Source of the DNA: Carallia brachiata
Lineage: Eukaryota > Streptophyta > Magnoliopsida > Malpighiales > Rhizophoraceae
Assembly (NCBI GenBank): GCA_021464245.1
Contig: JADCRB010000025.1
Coordinates: forward strand, 692,659 to 756,658
DNA: 64,000 nucleotides
Direction of reading: 5' to 3'
In this document: piece after piece, positions 11,135 to 22,400 of the stretch
Layout of the letters: each line of letters begins with the position of its first letter
Position numbering within the stretch: position 1 is the stretch's first letter
Translations under genes and position numbers: made by a program
The notes under the pieces: model-generated
Told to the model about the DNA's origin: nothing
Seen by the model: only the letters and a program-made list of their open reading frames with translations
Database searches by the model: none

Positions 11135-12694
11135 GGAAAATTATCCGGCATACTGTAATTTACGTTTAATATAAAACACATACTAATATGCCCGAATTTA
11201 TATAAAACATACTGAGAGTAACAACAGTTAGTCAAAAGTAACAAAATTCGTGAAAAGACCCAAGACTCCCAAATTAAAAAAGTAAATGATAAGGGGCCAC
11301 CGCAACCCTAGCCACCACATCTAATCGTCTTCTTTGTAGACAATTTCTTTATTGGCATTGAACTGTTACCGATAATGATTCTACCTTTCCTTTCATCGAC
11401 AATGATCTAAAAGCAAATGCAAAGAAAAGGAAGATACATCGGGGAAGGCCCAGGGGTCAAAGCCAAACAGCTGCTTGATTTTGGATGAGGATCTATTTTG
11501 TCCTAGAACTATGAGGCTCATTTGTGGATGACCTGAAGAAGTCAGTTGCCATTACTCCCTCTTCTATTTCTCTCTCTCACAATTGCCTCTGTTGTACTCT
11601 TTCTCCCCCTTTCCTCATTGCCCTACTCTTTCGCTATTTGCACTGCAAACCTTTTCATTGTGTTTGTTTCTCTTTCTCTTTATCCCTCAACAAAAAGAGA
11701 GATATTTTTGTCTATTGGGTGTGGCTTAAAAAACTAGAGAGAGGGATAGAGAGCCGCAAAATAGTAGCTGTAATATAAATTTAAATTTTATAATATTAGA
11801 ATTCCAGAGAGAAGAGAGAGAGAATTGGTAGGGAAGACAAAAATTGGAGGGTTTACGTGCAGGGCGCAGTGGATTTTTTGATTCTAGTTGTGTTTGTTTG
11901 TTGTGGCAACTGGCAATTGGATAGACTCACATTCTACAATTTTTCCCCCTTCCTTCACACCCACAGTTCAGGCCTAAGTGGCAATTCAACCAGAAGCGAC
12001 CGTAGCTCCTTGGTTTTTTTTTTTTCTCCTTATTTTCTCAAAGAGGTAAGGGATGCATGCATTATAGTGGGGATGGGGTTCTCAATTTATCCAAACTTAT
12101 GGCGTGTTTGTTGTGCTTTCTTCATCTAGGGAAAGAAAAAAATTGTAATCATTATTTTTTACTTTTATTTCTCTACGTTTTCTTTCTCACAACTTTCTCT
12201 ACTTATCCAAACAATTTATTTTCTTCACCACTTTCTTTTTCTTTCCCCACCTTGTCCCACCTTTCCATAGCACAACAAACACAAACTTAGAGTTTTGGTT
12301 ACTGTTTTAATTAATTATGCATTTGTTGCCTTTGAATTTGGGTTACTTTCAATTGATATTCTCCTTGTTTTATTCATCAATCCATCCATCCAAGTTTGTA
12401 TTCTAGAAATTGTAAGATTTTGACTGCATTTTGAGATTTTGAGCTTAAAAAGATAAATTTTTTTTTAGGTAAAATTATTTGTTTTGTTGGTAATACATAG
12501 AGAGGGCAATTTGGTCACTTTAGGCTATTATAATGGCATTTTTGTAATAAAATTTAACTTTTTCTAACGGTTACTTAACGAAATATGTTTCTTTGTTACT
12601 GCATGAATAGTTTATTAAGTTTTAAGTACATTCCAATATATTGGTATGTGATTTGTATAAAACGTTAAGTACAGTATGTCAAACGTAATTTTCC
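11135..12694. mobile_element. Non-autonomous Mutator-like element with long terminal inverted repeats
   Basis: The left end reads GGAAAATTA..., CATACTGTA.TTTACGTTT, ATA.AAACACATACTAATAT. The complement of the right end reads GGAAAATTACG, CATACTGTACTTAACGTTT, ATACAAATCACATACCAATAT. The similarity continues more weakly for over 100 bp, and the right arm contains the AAAGTGACCAAATTGCCCT word common in plant MULE ends. I could not find a 9-bp target duplication. The interior (about 11300-12500) has no transposase. It holds CT-rich sequence and a nested MITE, so it may include captured host DNA. Confidence 0.5.
12100..12286. mobile_element. Tourist-like MITE nested in the Mutator-like element
   Basis: 187 bp flanked by TTA on both sides (12097-12099 and 12287-12289). 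The ends share 14 exact inverted bases, GTGTTTGTTGTGCT, after three or four variable terminal bases. Three-base TTA target duplications are typical of PIF/Harbinger (Tourist) MITEs. No coding capacity. Confidence 0.7.
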
Positions 12695-13230
12695 TGTCAA
12701 ACTATCTATGACTTCCTTTATAAAACTTTAATTGGGAAAGTGAAAAAAGCTCTTGTCCTCGGTCCGTATCTCTCTCTCTCTCTTTCTCCCCCTCTCACAC
12801 ATTTTTTTGTGTGGTTATTTTGGCATCCTTATTTTCTCTATCTCTTTCAATTTCTATCTCATTTCCATATGCTATAACTTTACAAGTGTTATTATTAAGC
12901 ACTTTATTCGAAAACTTTGTTATAGTTTCATTATACTTCTCTAAATTAATCGCCATATAACTAGTAATAATGCTTTTGAAGCACCGAGTGTTTCCTTTTT
13001 AATCTTTAACTAACAAGTCATAAAGTATCAGAAGGAGCTGACCCCTGCTCTCTCTCCCCAATACTTTTATTTTTGAGAGAAGTCAATTTCGTTGAAGTGC
13101 CTTCTTTTATTCCCTTTTGTATAAGTAGAGAAAAAGTTTAACTCATAAGTTTTAAATTTTCTTTTAAAACCAAACTTGCGTTTGGATTATAATTTAATAA
13201 ATACTAGCAGTTGATAATAATGAAAACCCT
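12695..13230. other. Intergenic sequence with a short CT microsatellite
   Basis: A (CT)n run lies at about 12768-12785. The rest is AT-rich with no supportable gene. Confidence 0.4.
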
Positions 13231-13312
13231 AAGATGGTATACCTATATGAGCCTATTCATATAACTAGAGCAAGATGGTATACCTATATGAGACTATTCA
13301 TGTAACTAGAGC
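13231..13312. repeat. Two-copy 41-bp tandem duplication
   Basis: Copies at 13231-13271 and 13272-13312, each starting AAGATGGTATACCTATATGA and ending AACTAGAGC, with only a couple of differences. The end of the second copy overlaps the left target duplication of the adjacent insertion. Confidence 0.85.
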
Positions 13313-13944
13313 GGGGATCGCTATTGCACGCACGTTTGCTAACATGCGCTGAGTGCTTTTTTTGGTTTGTATGTTGACTGCTCATCAACTGGCGATTAGT
13401 GCCCCTTTGTTGGCTTTGTTTCGCTTGTTTTTCGGTGGTTGTTGGTTGGTGGTCGGGTTTTTTGTTTGTGTTTTAGGGTGTGGTTGGTTAGACTGTGGGT
13501 GTTTCTGTTTTGTTCAGTTGGTCACGATTTTGTATTATCGTCGGGCCGTGGGGGTTTGCTCTCCTAGTGTTGTTTGGAATTTAGTGTTGTCTCCTTATTG
13601 GTGGTTCTCGGTTTCCATGCTCAGCTCCCTCGTTGTCCTTGCTAGCCTCTCTGGTGGGCGGGGTGGTGGGAAAGGGCTGCTTTTGCTAGCGACGGGCTGG
13701 GCCTTGTACAAGTGGGGGATCGGCGGTCCTAGCTTCCCTTCGATGCTCAACAGTGCGGCCTTAAGCGCGGGTCACAGCAGGGTCTGGTGGTGGTTGTCCG
13801 TCTCTGGTGGGTTTTCAGGTCTTCTACAACGGATTCGGGCGGCTTCTTTCTATCTGTGTAGGCGCATGGCGATTTACCATTGGTTGTGCAATGTTGCTCA
13901 CACTGGCTTTTGTCGGTGCTGGCATCTCTCCGGTTGGGAGCAAA

Positions 13945-14460
13945 GTTTTCAAAATTGAGATCGTAGTTAAGATCGATTTGGAACGTTGAGATCAGATCAT
14001 AAAATAGGATCGTAGAATCGTAAGATTTACTAAAAATAAAGAAAAAAATAAAAATTAACCAATTCTAATTATATATAACTCATAATTAAGTATTTTATGC
14101 ATATTAACTGAATAATAATGAGAAGAATTACAATAATTTTATTCTTGTATAAGAGAAAAATGACCTTATTTCTCTTTATAGTAGTTTGAGATTTTTTTTT
14201 CTAAATTGGAGATTTTTTTTTGTATTTAGTTAATATTTTTGCTTATATTCAACATTTAAATTTAAATAAAAACATATTTTTATTATTTTTTTAAGATAAA
14301 TAAGATAAATTATAATTCAAAAACTTATAATAAAAGAAATGAGAATTATAAGATCAAATAGAAAATTTACTGATCCTATGATTTAGATCGAGACTTTATC
14401 AATATCCTATCTTAAAAAATCCTACTAAAATTTGGATCGTAAGATCCCACGATCCAGATC
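13945..14460. repeat. AT-rich insert with GATC-rich inverted ends
   Basis: Interrupts the G/T-rich LINE-like sequence. The left end contains GGATCGTAGAATCGTAAGAT. The right end, on the opposite strand, contains GGATCGTGGGATCTTACGATCC. Between them lies AT-rich non-coding sequence. It looks like a MITE, but the exact ends and target duplication are not resolved. Confidence 0.4.
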
Positions 14461-14500
14461 AGGTTTTTTTTTTTTTTTTGGTTTAATCCAGATCAGGTTT
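14452..14500 (-). mobile_element. Second minimal poly(A) retroposition footprint with 15-bp target duplication
   Basis: ATCCAGATCAGGTTT occurs at 14452-14466 and 14486-14500. Read on the minus strand, the 19-bp insert is TAAACC followed by 13 A. It has the same architecture as the 2749-2795 insertion: a few bases, a poly(A) tail and a direct repeat. Confidence 0.55.
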
Positions 14501-14760
14501 CTAACAACCTTAGCTGGGAGGGGTAGCTGTGGAGCAGTGGTGTTCAATCTATCATTGGGCCTTGCACCTGGATGTGGGACCCTGTTTTCTTTGGGCTATA
14601 TTTGTGACTTCTTACTGTTTTTTTACTATTTGGTCCTTTGGGTCATTGGGCTGTGTGATTTATATATATGTAATGTTAGTGGTGTTTGGGCCTAATGTTT
14701 GTACCTATGGTTTTAATGGTTTAATAATATTTATCTTGCTAGTCAAAAATGTAACTAGAC

Positions 14761-17046
14761 CAAAATGTGGGGAGATTTCAAAAAAAGAAGACAGGACTCT
14801 TAGACTTTCTAAAAAAAATTGATACTTGATCTGCTACATAAGAAGATTTTGGTCGAATCCTAGATATCAATATGATATTGCATAAATTGAGAGCCATCAT
14901 CTACTTATTTCTTCATTTTTGGATGTTCTAGAAAGGTGTTCTTGGGGAAATGAACCTTTAATGTGCAATCTAACAAGCAAAATGAAAATTGTTGTCACTA
15001 CAGAATGAGACTTTAGATATAATTATGCTAAAATTGATCGCAGTATCATGCATCTTGGTAATTGAATTGATTCGTTACCCTATTTTTTCTATTAGATAAG
15101 TGGTTAATACATGAGAAATATTCAACTTTAAAATAATTAACAAATATATCATGACTTTCAAAAATTAAGAATTTGAGTTCTATAAAAAATTTTTTTAACA
15201 AATTTATCACAATAATAAGTTCAGTGGATGCAAACCATTAAGGTCAATGAATAGTGCATTGACTAGGTCAAGATGATGGGGCAGGTATATAAAACAAAGT
15301 GCTCATTAAGATCCACCTTATATGGGGAGCTTGTTGGGCCAAGTGGATTTTTAGGCCCACTCCACTTAATTTTCCTTCAATATAAAATTAAAAAGAAAAG
15401 CAATTACCAAAATCTAAAAATGAATTTTTAAAAACTAAAACATAAACTTAAAAACAAAATAAAGAACTTCAACTCTATCGAAATTCAATAATTATGACGT
15501 TGTCGACAATCAGCAAAAATGACAAACAAAATCTTAAAAAATGTTTTCCACAAAATCTCTAATTATTAGCAAAAGCAATCAAAGAATGTATTGGAAGATA
15601 GAAAAGGCAAAGCCGAAAAGAAGGCCCCATTTCCATATTTTCTCTTGGTAAATTACTTTGCTTGCACGGTTATAGTAGTTGCTCATACACCACCTGGACA
15701 TTTCGTAAGATGACATCATCACAGGCTAAAGTTTCTATGATATCAAATGATGCACTTTGGAAGTCTGATAAATAAGATAATTAAAAGTCAACATTCGATT
15801 GGACTTTTAAAAAAAAATTTAGAATCTATTAAAGAAGATAAATAAGTCTCAAAAGACAACTTTCATATCATCATATGATAAATTTGACTAGAATGATTTG
15901 GTTTTTAGCGTTACACACTTATTTGTAATGATTTTTTAATCGTAAAAAATATAACTTATAAGAAAAGAAATAAACATTAACGTTAAAATCTTTAAACTTA
16001 AGTCTAAAGTTACCCTACTAAGACTTCTAATTAAGTTAAAATATCTTAAATAAATAAATAAATAAATTATAAAATCATAATAACCTAAATTACATGACAT
16101 GTCTTAACGTCAATTGGTTAATGGCCAAAAATTTTGTTTAAACTTAAAAAGGGTTGATTTTTGGTAATTTGAAAGAGTGGGGTTAAACAACTGGGAAGCT
16201 CAGGAGAATATTCGAAGCTCTAATTCTCGGATTTAATTGGATTCAAACCTGGATAAGTTATTTATGAACATGGGAAGCCATGAGCTCCCCCTTATTCTCG
16301 GATTCCTTGGTATTTTTATTTATTTTGTTTTTTTCCTTTTTTTTTTCTTGTGAATGATTTGAACCGAAAAGGGGCCCTAGGATTGTAACTAACTCATTCC
16401 TGCACTCCGATTTGTGTGGATTTGGTCATGTGAGGCGATGAACGCCCATCTTTACTCCTGTGTTGATTTTTATTTCTTTTATGCCTCCGTTTTTTTATTT
16501 TTCTTTTATTGTTTTTTTAGTTTTTAATGAAAAGTTCATTTTTTCAAATTGTCGACCTCTTTTCTTCTTTTTTTTTTTCTAAATTAATATACAAAAATAT
16601 CACTAACTTTTCAAGAAATAACAAATTTAGTACTAATTTTATAAAATAACAGTTTATCCATTCTTAAATATTTTTTTTGTAATAAATCTAGCACACCGTG
16701 ATAATTTTTTAACAGAATCTATTTGTCTCGATGATATATTTATGGGAATCAGTCTGTTTCGATAACATTATAATCATACATATTAGTATTTGGTGATATG
16801 TATAATTACTACGTTTTAGAAACAGAACAATTATGTTTAAAAAAATTACAACGTACTAAAATTGTTATAAAAAAATTCAGAGGAATAAATTTTTACTTTT
16901 TAAAATTAGTTTTAGTTTTGTTACTTTACATAAAATTAATAATTTGTTTGTCTATTAGCCCTTTTGTTTTTTTTAAAGCCTTTTCAATTTTTATTATGGA
17001 AACTTTGGGTTGAAGTTATGCCTGAATCTGTTTCACTTTGGGAGTT
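14761..17046. other. AT-rich intergenic sequence, no gene seen
   Basis: Stop-rich in all frames with long A/T runs. I looked for tRNA-like structures, LTR ends and inverted repeats and saw nothing convincing. Confidence 0.4.
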
Positions 17047-17088
17047 GAGCATGCTGGATGGGAAGATGAGCATGTTGGATGGGAAGAG
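17047..17088. repeat. Two-copy 21-bp tandem duplication
   Basis: GAGCATG(C/T)TGGATGGGAAGA is repeated at 17047-17067 and 17068-17088 with two differences. The surrounding 16990-17140 can be read as a short peptide-like stretch but has no supportable gene structure. Confidence 0.8.
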
Positions 17089-18480
17089 GGTGAATAATTT
17101 GACAGGAAGTGAGATTTTGAGTTTCATTGGAGAAGTTTTATGAAATTGGTGTTATGTTTGATCTAAGATGCTACATTCTTTGGCTTTCGATGTTTACAGG
17201 AAATGATTTTAATCTGAAATGAGGTGTGCTTTTGCAAAGACTCGGCGAGTGGGGATGGAAGGATGCATGTTGATGGATTTGAATTTTACATGCACTTAGC
17301 TTGTTGGTCTGATTCTGACCAGTATTCCGAATGTTCCTCTATTTGAGAACGTACAGTGAGAATAAAGAGTTTACTGCTACTGCAAATACACTCTTTTTTT
17401 GTGTTTTTAATTTTTGGGAAACTAAAAAACTACTGCTATTACAATAACCTAATTTCAATTTGCTTGGTCCCTTTCTGCTTTCTTTTCCTTCTGTTCGTGG
17501 TCCCCTTTTCTTTCTACTGGGTGCTCCAATTTATGGACAAGCATTCACGTCTTATTTGGCATACTGCAATAATCTAACATTTAAGTTTTGGTTTGATACG
17601 GATGAAAAAAGAAGCTAAAAATCTAAAGCTGTAAGCCTAGGGAAGAAATTTTACTTCCCTCTTTGACAACTTACTGAGTTTGTCGACCAAGATCCTGGAT
17701 TTTGAAGACAATCAAACAAATCTCCAAATCTGAAAAATTGCTTCGTTGTTGTATATTTTTGACTGTCCGATAGCCTACATTGATTATTTCAGTGCACTTG
17801 CATGTGGCCCTTTCCATCAATGTTTGTCCATTTTTTCAAACCCTTGGTACTGAATATAACACCTGGAAAGAAAAAATTACAACAGCTGACCATTATTTTC
17901 TTCCTTCTTTCTCTCGTTGCATTTTTTTTTTCTGTCAATGTATTCATTAATATCTTTGCCCATTGTTCCAATATTGCACTGTAACTTTTTGATACATTAA
18001 GAAAGAAATAAAGGAAGATATAAATCGTTATAGATCAAACCTCTTCCGTTGCCTTCTTTTCTCTCTTTTTTCCAAACACTGCAACCCCAATGACTATGTC
18101 CTAAGTACAAATGCATAATAAAATGTATTTAAAAGATAAGAGTACGTAGTCCTTGCTTAGGTCGGACAAGATGTGGGGTACAATAGATGTTATGGTTTGT
18201 CTTTCTCTAATTTACATTCTCTCTGTTTTTTTTTTATTCATTAAAAAATTTATTATATTATAAATAATACATTAATGTGGCTCTTTAAATTTTTATAAAT
18301 TTCATATCTCATTTTTATGACAAAAATCAAAAATTTTGAAATTTTTAACTATTCAAATATTCATAAAGAATATTTAACAATTTATTAATATATATCATAT
18401 AATTCAATTTAAATACTTAAACCAAATGAACATATCTTATTAATTACGATTGTTGAATAGAAAACTTGTTTAGAGAATAA
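17089..18480. other. Intergenic sequence, no gene seen
   Basis: Mixed composition. The open frames near 17356-17577 and 17802-17984 are hydrophobic and T-rich, without recognisable domains, splice context or start context. I do not call them genes. Confidence 0.4.
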
Positions 18481-18760
18481 GGGTCCGTTTGTTTGCTGTA
18501 AAATAACTTACATTTATAAAATATTTGTAGGAAAAAATATTTGCAGTGAAAATAATAATTTTCCTTTATCACTTACTTATAGCACAGTTTGTGTTTTTTC
18601 TAAAAATAACTTCAATTCTGCAAAAGGAGAAATTATTTTACTTGAAAATCTGAAATTTTTTTCTAAATTTTGCCTATGTAAAATATTTTCCGTGAAACAC
18701 ACGCTGGAAAACTTGTAAAATTTTTTCTTATAAAATATTTTATAAGAAACAAACACACCC
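18481..18760. mobile_element. Tourist-like MITE upstream of EME1
   Basis: 280 bp flanked by TAA on both sides (18478-18480 and 18761-18763). The left end is GGGTCCGTTTGTTTGCTGTAAAAT and the complement of the right end is GGGTGTGTTTGTTTCTTATAAAAT: about 24 bp of imperfect terminal inverted repeat. The three-base TAA duplication and G-rich ends fit PIF/Harbinger MITEs. It ends 377 bp before the EME1 start codon, so it may lie in that promoter. Confidence 0.75.
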
Positions 18761-18952
18761 TAAATTAAGAGACTCTTGCTTTTTTTGTTACCCACTCTAA
18801 AACTTAATTTTTGACAAAACAAAAAAAGCTTTTTTTCTCATCCAAATGATTTTTGGCCATTTTTATCGCCGGAGAAAAATTTTCTCGTGCTAATATTGCA
18901 ACAGCCAAACACATCCCAGATCCCCTAATCTATCCGTCCGTCTTCTAAACAA

Positions 18953-18960
18953 TCCCGCGC
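18953..18960 (+). promoter_or_regulatory. Possible E2F-like site upstream of EME1
   Basis: TCCCGCGC, a GC-rich word in AT-rich surroundings, shares the CCCGC core of E2F sites that are common before plant replication and repair genes. It lacks the usual leading TTT, so the call is weak. Confidence 0.25.
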
Positions 18961-18981
18961 AATTATTGTCGGACTGGGCTG

Positions 18982-19017
18982 GGACTCGGACTCGGACTCG
19001 GATTCGGATTCGGATTC
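18982..19017. repeat. Hexanucleotide microsatellite in the EME1 upstream region
   Basis: GGACTC three times followed by GGATTC three times, about 120-155 bp before the EME1 ATG. Probably within the promoter or 5' leader. Confidence 0.8.
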
Positions 19018-19137
19018 AAAACGAAAAGTGCACAACACGCTCCCTCCCTCTCCGTCTTTCCATGTAAACCAAAAACACAAACTCTCCGCCGGGCCGCCCC
19101 CAAATTGGCTCACAGTAAAACTACATTTAGAGTCAAA

Positions 19138-19441
19138 ATGTCTACCGATCCAATCGTTCTCTCCGATGACGAAGAAAAAGAAGAAGAGGTAGACCAGGGG
19201 ACTCCTCTACAATGTTTATCCAAGAAACCCCGATCGGGACCGGGACCGGAACTCGACCCATTCTCCCCAATTGTCCTTGTCCTTGACGATGACCCCACCC
19301 CTCGGAAACCCTCCGCCTCTTCTACACCCAGTTTTGTCGCCGAGACTCCCATGCCCGGCTTCTCCACCATAGCCAAATGCACAATGGGGCACCCCATCAA
19401 TCGCAAAGTTAGGGTTTCCGATCCCAATGACTTCTCTGGTG
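19138..19441 (+). CDS. EME1: EME1 exon 1
   Basis: Starts MSTDPIVLSDDEEKEEE, an acidic start typical of EME1, and ends in phase 1 before GTGAGT. An in-frame TTG at 19105 extends the frame but is not a normal plant start. Confidence 0.85.
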
Positions 19442-22400
19442 GTGAGTTAGCTCAATCTCCTATTCCGTTTTCTTTTTCTTTTCGATTTTTGTCTTTTCAG
19501 AAGTAATAATTAGTTGCTCTTTTAGTTCTGGTTTGTTTTGAGACATTTGTTTTGTTTTGTTTTCAATTTAAAGTGGGTGGTGGATTATGCATGGAACTGG
19601 AAAATGATGGGCTGGAAGGTGGCTCTAGTAAGGAACACTTGGAGGAGGGCAAAACAACTGCTAGTGGTGGTGATGAGGACCAGATTTGGTGGAATTCCAC
19701 ATATATGGGTTCCATGGATTCGCCTGGTACGCTCTTGTTTCCGAATAATTTTTCTATGTATGGTTTTATTTGATTTTTTGAATGATGCCAGCGCAGGCAG
19801 CTTTGCCATTATTGTCGAAATTGCACCAGCACATCTTCCCCCCTCTGGGATTTGATTTCTTTTGTCTTAACTGAAGCCAACAAAAATATGTTTATCAGGG
19901 GACGGAATTCTAATCCAGATGTCTGGGGAGACTTCTTCCCACCCAACATTTGCCCAAGACCGTGTCAGTGAGGTACTATTTGTTACTCTCTTGCACGAAG
20001 TCAAAATCCAGTTGACGTGACGACGAAAAAGAGGCATCCTAGGAAGCATGGCCTTAAAATTAGTTTGCATGTCTTTGCTAACTAATTCTTTCTGTTGCCT
20101 TCCATCTTTTCTTATGTGAAAGAAGATTTGGATGATGTTGCCATGGATTTGCCATTGCACAATTACTGCATAGCCCATGCTCTTCATACCCACTGTGCAT
20201 CATCTTGCTTGGAGGATTCAAATTGTACGAATAGAATCTTTAACAAGTAGACGGACAGAAAAGTAAAGTGGGAGTCCTGCAAGTTGATTTCATTTATTTG
20301 CCAAAGCCTCAGGTTGAATGTGAACAATCAACAACCTTGAACCTGGTATTTGAACTTTACCAATACTCACGTGGAACCTAAGAAGCCCAAGACCAAGAAA
20401 GAGTGGGGAAGAGAAACTGAATTAAGGCTAAACTTTGGGGTAGGAATTGAAGCGGAATAAGATAATTAGGGTTAGTGTTTATTGAAAACCACAAAACTCT
20501 AAAAATGATAATTCTGAAGAATACTATTGAATATCGACAAAATTGACAAAGCTTTTTAGTGGCTACACCTATTTATAATAAAGTTATAACTAGAGAAAAT
20601 TTCAACCATTGATTTAATAAAACCCTAATTAATCCTAGCCATCCATCTAATTAAATTGTCACATGCTAATCATATGACTCTTAAGTCTTAACTAAAACTA
20701 ATAAAATATAAAATAATAAACTAAAGAGGGGTGCTCCTGCGTCAATTTTGGTTGGGTGGAAAGCTTTTTTTGTGGTTTTCTGCAGTTAGATACTCTAACG
20801 GATGTTGTTCATTTGGCCATTGAATCATGATCTTCACTCAAAGGAAACACATCTTCGAACTTATGAGAAATTGAAGTCTTCCAAACCATGAGAAGAAATA
20901 CTTTGAGTACATCAAAGTCTTTTAACATCAAGCAATAGTCTCTTATGTAAACTATCTTGTGATTAACCATGTCAATGAAAGAGACGAAACTGAAATAATC
21001 CTCTGCTTGATTGTCTATGCCAATGAAATCAAGATAACTCAACTGTAGAGAAAAAGAATCAACGAAATCTTGTGAACAATTACTTTTGAGTCCATTTCTT
21101 GAAGTGATAGGATTCACCAATAAGTTAATCTTGTCATAACAAGTATCTTCCATAGTAGAAACCTCGTCCTTCTCATTGACATTTTTATTAGTAGATGAGA
21201 AATTACCCTGTGCAATCACATCGTGATCAACAACTTGTGTCTGTTCATCCTTCTGACTTGTCTCAGAGACAGTAAACATTATTCTCTGCACCCTTAGGAA
21301 CACCTTTTGGGTTGAATACACATCAAATTCCTGTTCATCATTATATTCATCATTAATAGGATCTCCTAATTCTTCCTCATCGTCTACAGTTCAACTAGTA
21401 TATTCTCTAAGCTAGTTGTCCAATCAAAATAATCTTCTAAATGCATCATTTCGTGAAAATTAGCAGCTTCAACCTTGATTCCACCACCATTCAAATCAAG
21501 AGTACGAATCAACCTTGCTTTCAAGCCACCTCTAGCCGCGTGATTAACAGTTCCAGCGTCATGAAACGAATTTTCAAAATCTTCTGTACCTGTTTCGTCT
21601 ACAAAACCACCTCCCAATGCTTTTGGGACATAGCGTTCGCCTTCCAGAATCTCCATTCGGGCTCCCACAAAATCATTGATTTAATAAGCTAGTTGCATCT
21701 GGGTTCCTGCTGCTGCAAGGCTTGTACAGCTCACGGGAAATCTTCAATCATATGCCGCAAATCAGCCAATGCAGCTTGCTGTTCGGCGTCTTCTCTGCCA
21801 CGACCTCAACCTCTAGGTCCAACCATGGTGAGAAAACAAAATCCGAATAGAGTAGAAGGATCTGTTGGGCTCTGATATCAAGTTTGGTGAAGAGAAACTG
21901 AGTTAAGGCTAAACTTTGGGTTAAGAATTGGAGCGGAACAAGATAATTAGGGTTAGGGTTTATTGAAAACCACAAAACTCAAAAAATGATAATTCTGAAG
22001 AATAATATTGAATACTAACAAAATTGACAAAGCTGTTCAATAGTTACACCTATTTATAATAAAGTTATAACTAGAGAAAATCTCAACCTTGATTTAATAG
22101 AAACCCTAATTAATCCAAGCCATCCATCTAATTAAATTGTCACATGTTAATCACATGACTCCTAACTAAAACTAATAACTAACAATTAACAACTAATCAA
22201 ATATAAAATAATAAACTAAAGAGGGATGCTTCCACGTCAAAGAGAGCTCAAAAATAATATTATTCTGGAAATGGATTTGATTCTTTTGGAGTGATACTAT
22301 ATCAAAAATTAGATTCTGATCATTATCTAACTTGGATTTTTTTCCCCAAATCCTTTTTCCTTTGTCACAAGGATGAAAATTTTACAACTTTATTTTCATG

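Larger units (their letters stand above)
13311..14748 (+). mobile_element. LINE-like insertion (5'-truncated) with 11-bp target duplication
   Basis: ATGTAACTAGA occurs at 13300-13310 and 14749-14759. The DNA between is G/T-rich, unlike its surroundings, and ends GGTTTAATAATATTTATCTTGCT plus a short A run, as plant LINE 3' tails often do. The 201-residue hydrophobic frame at 13353-13958 resembles no protein I know and is probably fortuitous in G/T-rich tail sequence. The LINE label is inference; the duplication is direct observation. An AT-rich insert interrupts it. Confidence 0.45.
20404..22239 (-). mobile_element. Ty3-gypsy-derived non-autonomous LTR retrotransposon in EME1 intron 3
   Basis: Two LTRs (20404-20744 and 21885-22239) with TG...CA ends and a perfect 5-bp target duplication AAGAG (20399-20403 and 22240-22244). 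On the minus strand, TTGATATCAGAGCCCAACA follows the right-hand LTR and is a tRNA-Met-type primer site, so the element runs antisense to EME1. Minus-strand frames show a gag start (MVGPRG...GRGREDAEQQAALADLRHMI, with a stop) and then GIKVEAANFHEMMHLEDYFDW, like the gypsy Gag (...FDG...EDFLDW). No protease, RT or integrase was seen; total length is 1.84 kb. Confidence 0.85.

Noticed and set aside
13353..13958. 201-residue hydrophobic open frame, resembling a membrane protein
   Set aside because: It lies in G/T-rich sequence bracketed by a target duplication. Its Trp/Cys/Val/Leu richness follows from base composition, and there is no splice or family support.
16990..17140. Peptide-like stretch MPESVSLWELSMLDGK
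   Set aside because: It is short, contains a 21-bp tandem duplication, has no flanking exons, and stops follow at once.
19110..19427. Minus-strand frame opposite EME1 exon 1
   Set aside because: It is a shadow of the EME1 coding exon, which has correct splice phases on the plus strand.
20100..20250. Possible extra EME1 exon (MDLPLHNYCIAHALHTHCAS)
   Set aside because: Exon 3 and exon 4 already join in phase 0, and this stretch has no matching acceptor and donor pair and no acidic/basic composition like its neighbours.
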